Of a DNA stretch of 64,000 nt, positions 48,605 through 56,916 are shown in pieces. The notes beneath the pieces were generated by a model. The model was given only the letters and a program-made list of their open reading frames with translations, was not told where the DNA came from and searched no databases. The DNA lies in NCBI GenBank assembly GCA_905181705.1, contig CAJIYP010000001.1, forward strand, positions 372,001 through 436,000, written 5' to 3'. The position numbers were made by a program, and so were the translations under genes. The DNA is from Cryomorphaceae bacterium BACL29 MAG-121220-bin8 (GTDB lineage Bacteria; Bacteroidota; Bacteroidia; Flavobacteriales; Flavobacteriaceae). Numbering within the stretch: position 1 is the stretch's first letter; every line of letters starts with the position of its first letter.

Positions 48605-49801
48605 ATGCAAACAAAAGTTAACGTTGATTTAACTAGTTTCAGAACAGAAACTAGAAAATGGTTAGAAGACAATTGTCCTCAAAGCATGAGAGAACCCACA
48701 AAAGATCCATCTCAATTATATTGGGGAGGAAGAAATGGAGAATTTAGTAGTGAAGACCAAAAAGTATGGTTTGAAAGAATGCTTGAAAAAAAATGGATTG
48801 TTCCGTATTGGGAAGCTAAATATGGAGGAGGTGGTTTATCTTCTGAAAAAAATAATGTATTAAATCAAGAAATGGGTAGACTTGGATGTAGAAAACCACA
48901 TTATAATTTTGGTATTTCTATGTTAGGACCTGCAATGTTGAAATTTGCTTCTGAAGAACAAAAGCTTCATTATTTACCACTGATAGCCGAAGGTAAAATA
49001 AGATGGTGTCAAGGTTACAGTGAACCAAATGCAGGAAGTGATTTAGCTAATCTTCAAGCTAAAGCTGAAGACAATGGAGATCATTTTTTAGTTACCGGTT
49101 CTAAAGTTTGGACTTCTTATGCCGAAAAAGCAGATTGGATTTTTTGTTTAGTAAGAACAAATTCTAGTGGTTCAAAACATGTCGGGATTAGTTTTGTTTT
49201 GATCGATATGGCTTCAAAGGGAGTCTCTACTAGACCTATTAAACTGATTAGTGGAAAGTCACCCTTTTGTGAGACTTTTCTGGATTCAGTAAAAGTACCA
49301 AAAGAAAATTTAGTTGGGACATTAAATGATGGCTGGACTATTGCAAAGTATTTACTTACCCATGAACGTCAAATGATAGGTGGAATCGGAGAAACTGATA
49401 AAAAAGAATTTATTAGAGAAGAAGCAATAAATGTGATCTCTAAAAATAATGGAATTCTTTCTGATACAGTTTTAAGATCTAAAATTTCAGAATTCGAAAT
49501 GAATGAAGAAATTTTTGATTTAACTATTCAAAGGACTATGGATGAAGAAAAAGCTGGTAATAATTCTGGAGCAGCATCTTCTTTTTTTAAATATTACGGA
49601 ACAGAGTTGAATATTCAAAGAGAGGAGCTAAGATTAAGTATTAATGGTTTTAATTCTAGCGAATGGAATAGTAAAGAATCAGAAAACGGAAAGCAAGCGC
49701 GTTTTTTCTGTAGAACAAAAGGGAACTCTATTGAAGGAGGTACCCATGAAATTCAATTAAATATAATTGCAAAAAGAATCTTGGGACTTCCCTCTAAATA
49801 A
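48605..49801 (+). CDS. Acyl-CoA dehydrogenase family protein
   Basis: 398 residues. RTETRKWLEDNCPQSMREP starts the N-terminal helical domain. WCQGYSEPNAGSDLANLQ and VTGSKVWTSYAEKADWIFCLVRT bind FAD and substrate. The end (FCRTKGNSIEGGTHEIQLNIIAKRILGLP) is the FAD-binding IEGGT-E-I-Q region. The gene is followed 7 nt later by a second, shorter acyl-CoA dehydrogenase, as in the paired alpha/beta dehydrogenases of steroid and terpenoid side-chain degradation. Confidence 0.92.
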   Translation: MQTKVNVDLTSFRTETRKWLEDNCPQSMREPTKDPSQLYWGGRNGEFSSEDQKVWFERMLEKKWIVPYWEAKYGGGGLSSEKNNVLNQEMGRLGCRKPHYNFGISMLGPAMLKFASEEQKLHYLPLIAEGKIRWCQGYSEPNAGSDLANLQAKAEDNGDHFLVTGSKVWTSYAEKADWIFCLVRTNSSGSKHVGISFVLIDMASKGVSTRPIKLISGKSPFCETFLDSVKVPKENLVGTLNDGWTIAKYLLTHERQMIGGIGETDKKEFIREEAINVISKNNGILSDTVLRSKISEFEMNEEIFDLTIQRTMDEEKAGNNSGAASSFFKYYGTELNIQREELRLSINGFNSSEWNSKESENGKQARFFCRTKGNSIEGGTHEIQLNIIAKRILGLPSK

Positions 49802-49808
49802 ATAAAAA

Positions 49809-50934
49809 ATGGCATTAATAATTAATGAAGAGCAGAAAATGCTTAAAGAATCTACTAAGGAATTTTTAGATTTAAAATCTCCTCTATCTAGATATGAGAG
49901 AGTTGAGAGATAATAATTATCAAACTTACGATAAAGAACTATGGATGGAAATGGTGGAAATGGGATGGACTTCCTTAACTATTCCAGAAAAATATAATGG
50001 TTTAAATTTTGGGTACGTAGGATTAGGTCAGGTCTTAGAAGAAATGGGAAGAAAATTAACTGTTTCCCCAATTATTTCTACTGTCTTGTTGTCCTCAACA
50101 TTAATTTCTCTATCAAAGAATGAATATTTAAAAACTAAGTTGTTCCAGGAAATCATGAACGGAACAAAACTTTTGACTTTAGCTCATGAAGAAGGAATTC
50201 ATCATAACACAGAATCTGTAAATTCTTTAATTTCAAAAGAACAAGATTATTTTTTGTTAAACGGAAAAAAGAATTTTGTTATTGATGGACAGATTTCTGA
50301 TTATTTTATTGTTAGTGCAAAAGATGAAAAGGGATTGAATACTTTATTGGTTTTAGTTGATTCTAATGCAAATGGAGTAGAGTATAATCATAAAGTTCAT
50401 ATGGACTCTAGGACTTATTCTGATATAACTTTTAAAAATGTAAAAATTGAAAAAGATAACTTTTTATCAGAAAAGGAAGATGGTCACTCAATATTAGAAA
50501 AAACTTTTAATATAGCTAGAATAGGATTAGCTGCCGAAATGTTAGGTAGTATTCAAGAAGCATTTGAAATTACAATGTCATACCTTAAAGAAAGAGAACA
50601 GTTTGGTGTAAAAATTGGTTCGTTTCAAGCCTTACAACACCGTTCAGCATTAATGTTTGGAGAGATAGAGTTGTGTAAGTCTATAGTTTTAAAAGCTCTT
50701 CAATCTATTGATTCAGACGATCCGAACCTTTCTAAAAATGCTAGCTTGGCTAAAGCTAAACTAGGAATGATTTTTAAGCTTGTTAGTAATGAAGCTGTAC
50801 AAATGCATGGAGGAATTGGAGTAACTGATGATGCTGATATTGGATTTTTTCTAAAAAGAGCGAGAGTTATTCAAAGAATTTTAGGAGATTCTAATTATCA
50901 TCTCGATAAGTTAGCGAAAATTAGTAGTTATTAA
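49809..50934 (+). pseudogene. Acyl-CoA dehydrogenase family protein, +1 frameshift near the N-terminus
   Basis: ATG 49809 begins MALIINEEQKMLKESTKEF, continues to SPLSR and stops at 49911-49913. The following MRELRDNNYQTYDKELW is one frame over and stays open to 50934 (EMVEMGWTSLTIPEKYNGLN, LAHEEGIHHN, REQFGVKIGSFQALQHR, MHGGIGVTDDADIGFFLKRA). Removing T49893 gives a single protein of about 374 residues. It is the likely partner subunit of the preceding dehydrogenase. Its catalytic position is not obvious from the sequence. Confidence 0.87.
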
Positions 50935-50957
50935 TCAAAACTTAATACTCAATAAAT

Positions 50958-50990
50958 AATATCCTTCAAATTTTTTTTAAAGGATATTTT
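50958..50990. terminator. Hairpin terminator between convergent operons
   Basis: AATATCCTT (50958-50966) pairs perfectly with AAGGATATT (50980-50988) around an AT-rich 13-nt loop, ending in TTTT. It lies between the end of the beta-oxidation operon and the end of the aldehyde dehydrogenase gene. Confidence 0.6.
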
Positions 50991-52539
50991 ATAAGTCTAA
51001 ATTAAAATTAATCCCTTGTGCTAACGGAATTTCTGAAGAATAATTTATTGTGTTAGTTTGTCTTCTCATGTATGCCTTCCATGCATCAGACCCACTTTCT
51101 CTTCCACCACCTGTATCTTTTTCTCCTCCAAAAGCTCCTCCTATCTCAGCTCCTGAAGTACCAATATTGACATTAGCTATTCCGCAGTCACTTCCAGAAT
51201 AAGAAAGAAATTTTTCTGACTCTTTTAAGTCTCGAGTTAGAATGGATGAGGAAAGTCCTTGTTTAACATCATTCATTATTTTAATTGCATTTTCAACATC
51301 TCCATTATATTTAATTAAATACAAAATAGGAGCAAAAGTTTCTTTTTGCACTATATCTGTGTTGTTTTTAATTTCTGCAATTACAGGTTTTACATAGTTT
51401 TTACTTAAGTATTTTTCACCTTCTAAAACTCCACCATTAACAATTATTTCACCTCCCTCATTAATGATTTTTTTTAGTGCAATTTGATAGTTGTTTACAG
51501 CATCTTGATCAATTAATGGACCCATATGATTACTTTCATCTAAAGGGTTTCCTATTCTTAGTTGTTTGTAGGCTTTTTTTAGTTCTATTTTTACTTTTTC
51601 TATTAAAGATTCGTGTATTATTACTCTTCTTGTTGACGTACAACGTTGACCACAAGTTCCAACTGCTCCAAAGACAATATTACTTATAGCATGTTTTATA
51701 TCCGCATTTTGTGTTATAATAACGGCATTATTTCCGCCAAGTTCTAATAAGGTTTTTCCAAGCCTAGCTCCAACTCTTTTAGCTACATCTTTCCCCATTT
51801 TAGTAGAGCCAGTTGCTGATAAAAGATTTATTCTTGAATCATCAGACATTAATTCTCCAATTTTTTTATCACCATTTATTAAACAAGAAACACCAGTGGG
51901 TACATTGTTTTCTTTTAAAACTTCAGAAATAAAATTTTGACAAGCTATACTGCAAAGAGGAGTTTTTTCAGAAGGTTTCCAAATACAAACATTTCCACAA
52001 ACCCAAGCTAAAGCAACATTCCAACTCCAAACCGCTACAGGAAAATTGAAAGCTGAAATTATTCCAACAGTTCCAAGGGGATGATATTGCTCATACATTC
52101 TGTGATTTGGTCTTTCAGAATGCATAGTTAATCCATACAGTTGCCTTGAAAGACCAACAGCAAAGTCACAGATATCAATCATTTCTTGAACTTCTCCTAA
52201 TCCCTCTTGTAAAGATTTACCCATTTCCCATGAAACTAGTTCTCCTAATTCTCTTTTATTATTTCTAATTTTATTTCCTAATAAACGAACTAAATTTCCC
52301 CTTTCAGGTGCAGGTATTTTCCTGAAACTTATAAAAGCTTTTTGTGCTTCTTTAATTGCTTTTTCATAATCATTGTTATTACCTGTGTGAATTTTACCAA
52401 TTAATGACCCATCTACAGGGCTATATGAATTAATCAATTTTCCTGATCCAAACCAATTTCCACCAGTTGAACAACCTTTTTGAGTTTTTGAAATTTTTAA
52501 TTTTTTTAAAATAGTTTCAATTTTTTTAATGTTTTCCAT
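50989..52539 (-). CDS. ALDH7-type aldehyde dehydrogenase (aminoadipate-semialdehyde dehydrogenase)
   Basis: 516 residues. LGTVGIISAFNFPVAVWSWNVALAWVCGN, the NAD-contact TGSTKMGKDVAKRV, catalytic Glu in LLELGGNNAVI and catalytic Cys in GAVGTCGQRCTSTRR are all present. GGAFGGEKDTGGGRESGSDAWKAYMRR near the C-terminus is characteristic of ALDH7A1/antiquitin and PCD enzymes, which oxidise 2-aminoadipate 6-semialdehyde. (Motifs are quoted as adjacent short blocks.) It is last in an operon with saccharopine dehydrogenase and a DUF1338 protein, fitting lysine degradation. Confidence 0.92.
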   Translation of the reverse strand: MENIKKIETILKKLKISKTQKGCSTGGNWFGSGKLINSYSPVDGSLIGKIHTGNNNDYEKAIKEAQKAFISFRKIPAPERGNLVRLLGNKIRNNKRELGELVSWEMGKSLQEGLGEVQEMIDICDFAVGLSRQLYGLTMHSERPNHRMYEQYHPLGTVGIISAFNFPVAVWSWNVALAWVCGNVCIWKPSEKTPLCSIACQNFISEVLKENNVPTGVSCLINGDKKIGELMSDDSRINLLSATGSTKMGKDVAKRVGARLGKTLLELGGNNAVIITQNADIKHAISNIVFGAVGTCGQRCTSTRRVIIHESLIEKVKIELKKAYKQLRIGNPLDESNHMGPLIDQDAVNNYQIALKKIINEGGEIIVNGGVLEGEKYLSKNYVKPVIAEIKNNTDIVQKETFAPILYLIKYNGDVENAIKIMNDVKQGLSSSILTRDLKESEKFLSYSGSDCGIANVNIGTSGAEIGGAFGGEKDTGGGRESGSDAWKAYMRRQTNTINYSSEIPLAQGINFNLDL

Positions 52540-52553
52540 ATAATTATATCTGT

Positions 52554-53447
52554 TTATTTAATGAAAGTACTTTCAAATATTTTGTCAGCGTTTGAGGCTT
52601 CAAAACCATCTCTGCGATGCTTTGATTCTATTTTGTTTAAAGGAATATTTTTAAATATTGGATGTACTCTTCTTTCCGCAAATTCAACATAGCTTCCAGA
52701 GATTAGAGATGTTTTATTTTCTAGAAATGTAGCTTCAACTTTATTTGCGAGTGTACTACTTTGAAGTAATAAACCGTCTTTACTTTTTTTAATAACTCCA
52801 CCTGAATTATTTAATTTAATATTTAATTTATACAAAAACTTATTAAACTTTTTTAAAGTATTGTAGTTTGTGTTTAATTCATGAACACTAATGGTGTAAT
52901 GATTTAAATAATATCTATTGTAAATTACCCAGGAGGCATATTCACTTTCGTTCAGTAAATTATTGAAATCAACTAGTGATGGTAAGCTCCATAAAGGGTT
53001 GCTTAAGAAACCAATAACTTCTTTAACATTATCAAGGTTTATTTCATCTACAGGATCTTTTTTAACTTGATTAGTATATTTGTTTATTATTTTTTTTGAT
53101 TCCTCTGAAAGTTCATCTACTTTTAATTCACTTATAAATATTCTAGGCATATTTTTTTCTTCATGTGAATACCAATATGCATTTAGTTTTTTTAATCTGA
53201 ACGAATAATTGTCTCTTTTTACATAACCATGGTGTAAGAATATTTTTTCTAAAGAATTTATTCCAAGATTTTTAACTCCCATTGTTCTAAATGCTACATG
53301 ATCATTAATTATGTCTTCCTGATTTGAAATTATTTTATTTTTAACTAAGGCGTTAGTTATTTTTTTTACATCAGGCACTCTATTTGAATAAGTTTCAAAC
53401 AAAGATTCTAGTATAAGATGAATAGTTTTTTTTTCTTTAAAATTCAT
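52554..53447 (-). CDS. DUF1338 protein, 2-oxoadipate dioxygenase/decarboxylase-like
   Basis: 297 residues. NDHVAFRTMG at about residues 44-53 provides the first His of the DUF1338 metal site, RIFISELKVDELSEES contains the conserved Glu strand, and YRYYLNHYTISVHELN the later block. DUF1338 proteins such as HglS use Fe(II) and O2 to turn 2-oxoadipate into 2-hydroxyglutarate. Placement between saccharopine dehydrogenase and an ALDH7 strongly supports this role. It is shorter than HglS, so side-domain loss is likely. Confidence 0.82.
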   Translation of the reverse strand: MNFKEKKTIHLILESLFETYSNRVPDVKKITNALVKNKIISNQEDIINDHVAFRTMGVKNLGINSLEKIFLHHGYVKRDNYSFRLKKLNAYWYSHEEKNMPRIFISELKVDELSEESKKIINKYTNQVKKDPVDEINLDNVKEVIGFLSNPLWSLPSLVDFNNLLNESEYASWVIYNRYYLNHYTISVHELNTNYNTLKKFNKFLYKLNIKLNNSGGVIKKSKDGLLLQSSTLANKVEATFLENKTSLISGSYVEFAERRVHPIFKNIPLNKIESKHRRDGFEASNADKIFESTFIK

Positions 53448-53456
53448 TAATTAAAG

Positions 53457-54518
53457 TTACTTTAAAAATAATTTACCTGAATTAGTTTTTAAAAATTCCT
53501 GGAAAGGAATTTCTTCTTGTTTTATAAAACCTTTATTCGGAAGTTTTCCATTTGCTACCATTTCTATAACAGAAACTAAAGATGCTGCAGTGGTCCATGA
53601 AATTGCTCTCCATTTTTTTCCTTGGATTTCAATTGGATAAAATGCATTAAAATATTCACTTCTAGAAACTTTCTTTTTTTTCCATCCTTCAACCACAGCA
53701 TAAACATATACAACATCATCATCTACTGGAGGTTTTGCATTACTTAATATTTTTTCAAGTTGAGGTTTGTCATTTTTAAGTATTAACTCATACATTAAAA
53801 ACCTCATTAGTTTTCCATGACCAGGATATCTAATTGTTTTATAATTTAATGTGTCTAGTTTTCCTTCATAAGTGTCACACATAGTTCCTAGGCCGCCAGA
53901 TGTTGTGAAAGCTTCAAATTCCTGTCCCTCAATATTTATATATTCAAAACCATCCAAGGATGGTACAGTTTTTTTTACTCCATTTTGAATTACTTCTGCA
54001 TCATTTATGTATTCATTTATAACACCATGTGGTGACCATGTAAATGAATAAGCAAGCTGACCATTAGGATACCTAGGTAGAGCTCCCACTCTAAGTTCAA
54101 TATCCCTAAGCTCATCAAATTTTATAGCCAAATCATTTCCGATTATTCCAATTAGTCCTGGTGCTAAACCACATTGTGGAGCCATAATTTTATTAGAAGT
54201 TTTGCTTAGCTCTTGAACATATTTAGTTGTTTCAACATCCTCTGTTAAATCGAAGTAATGTAAATCAAGATCATGAGCTAATTTTGCAATTTCTTTATTT
54301 AAAAAAAACGGAAGAGCCGATACCACAGCATCAAATCTTTTTAATATTTCTTTCATTTTTTTTATATCCGAAACATCTTCCTTTAATACTTTAAAAGGAA
54401 GTTTGTAATTGTAGTGGGGTTTGTTTTGATCTAAACCTTTAACATTATAATTTTCACTTAATAGAGTACCAACCAATGAACCAACTTTTCCTAAACCAAG
54501 AACTAAAATTTCTTTCAT
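53457..54518 (-). CDS. Saccharopine dehydrogenase family protein (lysine catabolism)
   Basis: 353 residues from ATG 54518. ILVLGLGKVGSLVGTLL is the dinucleotide-binding loop, FDAVVSALPFFLN and IMAPQCGLAPGLIGIIGNDL are core saccharopine dehydrogenase motifs. TSGGLGTMCDTYEGKLDTLNYKTIRYPGH (two adjacent blocks) marks the glutamate-forming, lysine-degrading type. It would release 2-aminoadipate 6-semialdehyde for the ALDH7 two genes later. The lysine-ketoglutarate reductase partner is not seen. Confidence 0.9.
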   Translation of the reverse strand: MKEILVLGLGKVGSLVGTLLSENYNVKGLDQNKPHYNYKLPFKVLKEDVSDIKKMKEILKRFDAVVSALPFFLNKEIAKLAHDLDLHYFDLTEDVETTKYVQELSKTSNKIMAPQCGLAPGLIGIIGNDLAIKFDELRDIELRVGALPRYPNGQLAYSFTWSPHGVINEYINDAEVIQNGVKKTVPSLDGFEYINIEGQEFEAFTTSGGLGTMCDTYEGKLDTLNYKTIRYPGHGKLMRFLMYELILKNDKPQLEKILSNAKPPVDDDVVYVYAVVEGWKKKKVSRSEYFNAFYPIEIQGKKWRAISWTTAASLVSVIEMVANGKLPNKGFIKQEEIPFQEFLKTNSGKLFLK

Positions 54519-54521
54519 ATT

Positions 54522-54562
54522 TAACAAATTAATTTAATAATGTTATAAATGTAACAAATTAA
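54522..54562. repeat. Direct repeat upstream of the lysine operon
   Basis: TAACAAATTAA occurs at 54522-54532 and again at 54552-54562, start-to-start 30 bp, just upstream of the saccharopine dehydrogenase ATG. The near three-turn spacing is compatible with a two-site operator, but AT-rich chance repetition cannot be excluded. Confidence 0.35.
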
Positions 54563-54646
54563 ACATTCTAATATTAATTATTTGTTAGTAGTTTAAAATT
54601 AAAGTAGTGTTTTATATATTTAGTATTTTATAAATTAAAATATAAA

Positions 54647-55531
54647 TTGAATTACATAAAATTATTTACTTTATTAATATTTACTTTTCTTTTTGGTTGC
54701 TCCGAAATTGATAATGATGAAATGAAACCAGTCGTAAATTATGTCTACTCTAAAACTATTGTTCAAAGTATTTTAGATAAAAATATTGAAAGAAAATTTT
54801 GGGTTAGGTTACCACAAAAAATCACAAAATCTCAATATCCTATTGTAATGTTTTTTCACGGGGCAGGGGGAAATGCTTATGATTTTTATAATAATTCAAT
54901 TGAAATTAAGAATTTGATTGATAACGAAGAGTTTATTGGAATTTTTCCTGATGGTCATTTAAAAGGTTGGAATTGTGGCTACGAAGAATCTAAGGCAGAT
55001 GATATTGATTTTGTGAATAAAATAGTTGAAGATTTAATGAACAATACTCTTCCTTCTAACCTTATGAATTTTAATAAAACTTACGGAATAGGAATATCTA
55101 ACGGTGCTTTATTTATTAATAAGGTTGCAAATGAAATTAAACTATTTAGTGGAATTGCTCCAATAATTAGTCAACAATCTGACGTTATATCAAAAATAAA
55201 TTCTAAAAGATCTTTATCTGTTTATCAAATTAACGGAACAAGTGATGATTTAATTCCTTTTGAAGGAGGTTCTTCAATGGTGGGACATACATTTATTTCT
55301 GCTAAAAAAAGTGCAGAAAATTGGGTTGAAAACTCAAATTGTGAACTAAGTAGTATAATTTAAACTGAACATAAATAGGGTGATTTTTCAGTTTCTTCCT
55401 TCTTATATGGTGATTGCGATAATAATCACACCATTACATATCATCTAGTAAAAGGAGCTGGTCATCGAGCCAACTATGGGAGCGGAGACCTATTATACTC
55501 TAGAATTTGGAACTTTTTAAAAGAACATTAA
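54647..55531 (+). pseudogene. Esterase lipoprotein (PHB depolymerase/LpqC-like), two nonsense codons
   Basis: TTG 54647 begins a signal peptide with Cys18 (FLFGCSEID). The alpha/beta-hydrolase body has IVMFFHGAGGNAYDF, FPDGHLKGWNCGYEES, the nucleophile GIGISNGALF and Asp in INGTSDDLIPFEGG. The frame is broken by TAA at 55361 and TAG at 55376 (probably Trp originally). It then remains open in the same frame through GDFSVSSFLYGDCDNNHT and VKGAGHRANYG, which carries the catalytic His, to TAA 55529-55531. Without readthrough the product lacks its His. A related, apparently intact gene starts at 63690. Confidence 0.8.
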
Positions 55532-55540
55532 TTAAAATTA

Positions 55541-55924
55541 TTAAGCTTTTTCTAGTTTTATCCATTTATTATCAGAATCTAGTTTAAATGCACCAATAAA
55601 AATTTTATCCCACATATCGGGTTCTATTAATGATAAAAACAATGTTTCATCCTCTTTTTGATATAGGAAATAAATTTTTCCTTTTTCAGGTTCAAATTTA
55701 AAGTCAGAAGAATATACTAATTTATTCCACTCATAATTTTCTATGAGTTTTTGATAATCCTCCTTTATGTCATTAAATTTTGCCTCAAAATATTGGTTGG
55801 TTTTTGTTATTTTTTCACTTCTCCATACTCCCACATCATTAGGTTTTATTGCGGGTGCTCCAACATTTGAACCGTATGGTAATAGGCTAGGATTGTTTGC
55901 TACGTTGTCAGGTTTTTTTTTCAT
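55541..55924 (-). CDS. DUF2452 protein
   Basis: 127 residues, cytosolic. NPSLLPYGSNVGAPAIKP near the N-terminus, DIKEDYQKLIENYEWNKLVYSS and FKFEPEKGKIYFLYQKEDETLFLSLIEP are the conserved blocks of DUF2452 (blocks adjacent, quoted short). No function is known. It is transcribed alone, tail-to-tail with the broken esterase. Confidence 0.82.
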   Translation of the reverse strand: MKKKPDNVANNPSLLPYGSNVGAPAIKPNDVGVWRSEKITKTNQYFEAKFNDIKEDYQKLIENYEWNKLVYSSDFKFEPEKGKIYFLYQKEDETLFLSLIEPDMWDKIFIGAFKLDSDNKWIKLEKA

Positions 55925-56066
55925 TAATAAATATTCAAATATTTTGAATTTTCACTACAAATATATATCGATTAATTAAAGAAAAAAACAAGAAATGAAT
56001 TAAAAAGATATATGAATTAAGTAATTTTATTGAATTAATATTATAAACCATCAAAACATATTGTTT

Positions 56067-56525
56067 ATGAAATATAATTTTGTTCTAATTTTTTTAATTT
56101 CTTTTATTTCTTTCGCTCAGAAATCCGATCAAAATTTAAAATTTTATGGATCAAAAATTAATTTAAAAGAAATAGAAAATTATAAATTAAAAAAAAACAA
56201 ATTATTAAATAACCCAACTAATGATGTAAAGATTCAGGGGAAAATTATTTCTACTTGTCCGATGAAAGGATGTTGGATGAAGATGAATGTTCATAACGAC
56301 ACATTACTAGTTAGATTTAAAGATTATGGATTTTTTGTTCCTAAGACCGGATTAGAGGGAAAATCTGTAATTATTAATGGTAAATTATCTATTGATACTT
56401 TAAGTGTAGGTCAGCTGAAGCATTACGCTGAAGACGCTGGAAAAACTAAATATGAAATATCTTTAATAACAAAACCTGAGATTACCCTTTCTTTTCTTGC
56501 TGATGGTGTAATTATAAAAAATTAA
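56067..56525 (+). CDS. DUF4920 secreted protein
   Basis: 152 residues from ATG 56067 (a TTG two codons earlier is less likely). A signal peptide ends SFAQ. The mature OB-like domain has VKIQGKIISTCPMKGCWMKM, with the CPMKGCWM motif that may bind a metal, RFKDYGFFVPKTGLEGKSVI and LKHYAEDAGKTKYEIS, all hallmarks of DUF4920. The biological role is unknown. Followed 5 nt later by a small secreted protein gene. Confidence 0.85.
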   Translation: MKYNFVLIFLISFISFAQKSDQNLKFYGSKINLKEIENYKLKKNKLLNNPTNDVKIQGKIISTCPMKGCWMKMNVHNDTLLVRFKDYGFFVPKTGLEGKSVIINGKLSIDTLSVGQLKHYAEDAGKTKYEISLITKPEITLSFLADGVIIKN

Positions 56526-56530
56526 AAAAA

Positions 56531-56911
56531 ATGAAAATATTTTTTTTACTTTTTTTAATTCCTTATTTTGCTTTTACACAGTATCCATCGGATTCATTGG
56601 ATTTATTAGCTTTAAGAGAAAGTGATAATTTTTCTAAACCATACAGGATTTTAAAAACTACTCTTATTGATGAATCACTATTTAAAATAAACTATGGTGA
56701 AACTAAAATGACGTTAGATTATGTTTTGAGATATCACTTTTACACTGCCATTGATTTGAATGCAAAAAAAAATCAGTTAATAAGTATGGATGGAACTACA
56801 TTTGATCTTTCTTCCAAAAATGCAAAAGAAATCACAGATGAATTAATCTTATTAGTTAGTAAAATGTATTTTGGAAAAAAAGAATTTAAAAACTTTAAAA
56901 AAGTAAATTAG
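56531..56911 (+). CDS. Small secreted protein of unknown function
   Basis: 126 residues with a signal peptide (MKIFFLLFLIPYFAFTQ). The mature chain PSDSLDLLALRESDNFSKPYRIL...LDYVLRYHFYTAIDLN has mixed helix and strand and no cysteine. I recognise no family. It is the middle gene of a DUF4920/unknown/PNGase F-like series with gaps of 5 nt each, so it is probably co-expressed with them. Confidence 0.65.
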   Translation: MKIFFLLFLIPYFAFTQYPSDSLDLLALRESDNFSKPYRILKTTLIDESLFKINYGETKMTLDYVLRYHFYTAIDLNAKKNQLISMDGTTFDLSSKNAKEITDELILLVSKMYFGKKEFKNFKKVN

Positions 56912-56916
56912 ATATA

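Noticed and set aside
41805-49801. Acyclic terpene (Atu/geranyl-CoA) pathway as a firm call
   Set aside because: The carboxyltransferase and hydratase resemble AtuC/AtuE, but the biotin-containing subunit and the other diagnostic Atu genes are absent, so only the broad description is kept.
54647-55531. Stop-codon recoding in the esterase
   Set aside because: TAA, TAG and TGA all end other intact genes in the window, so no reassigned stop is likely.
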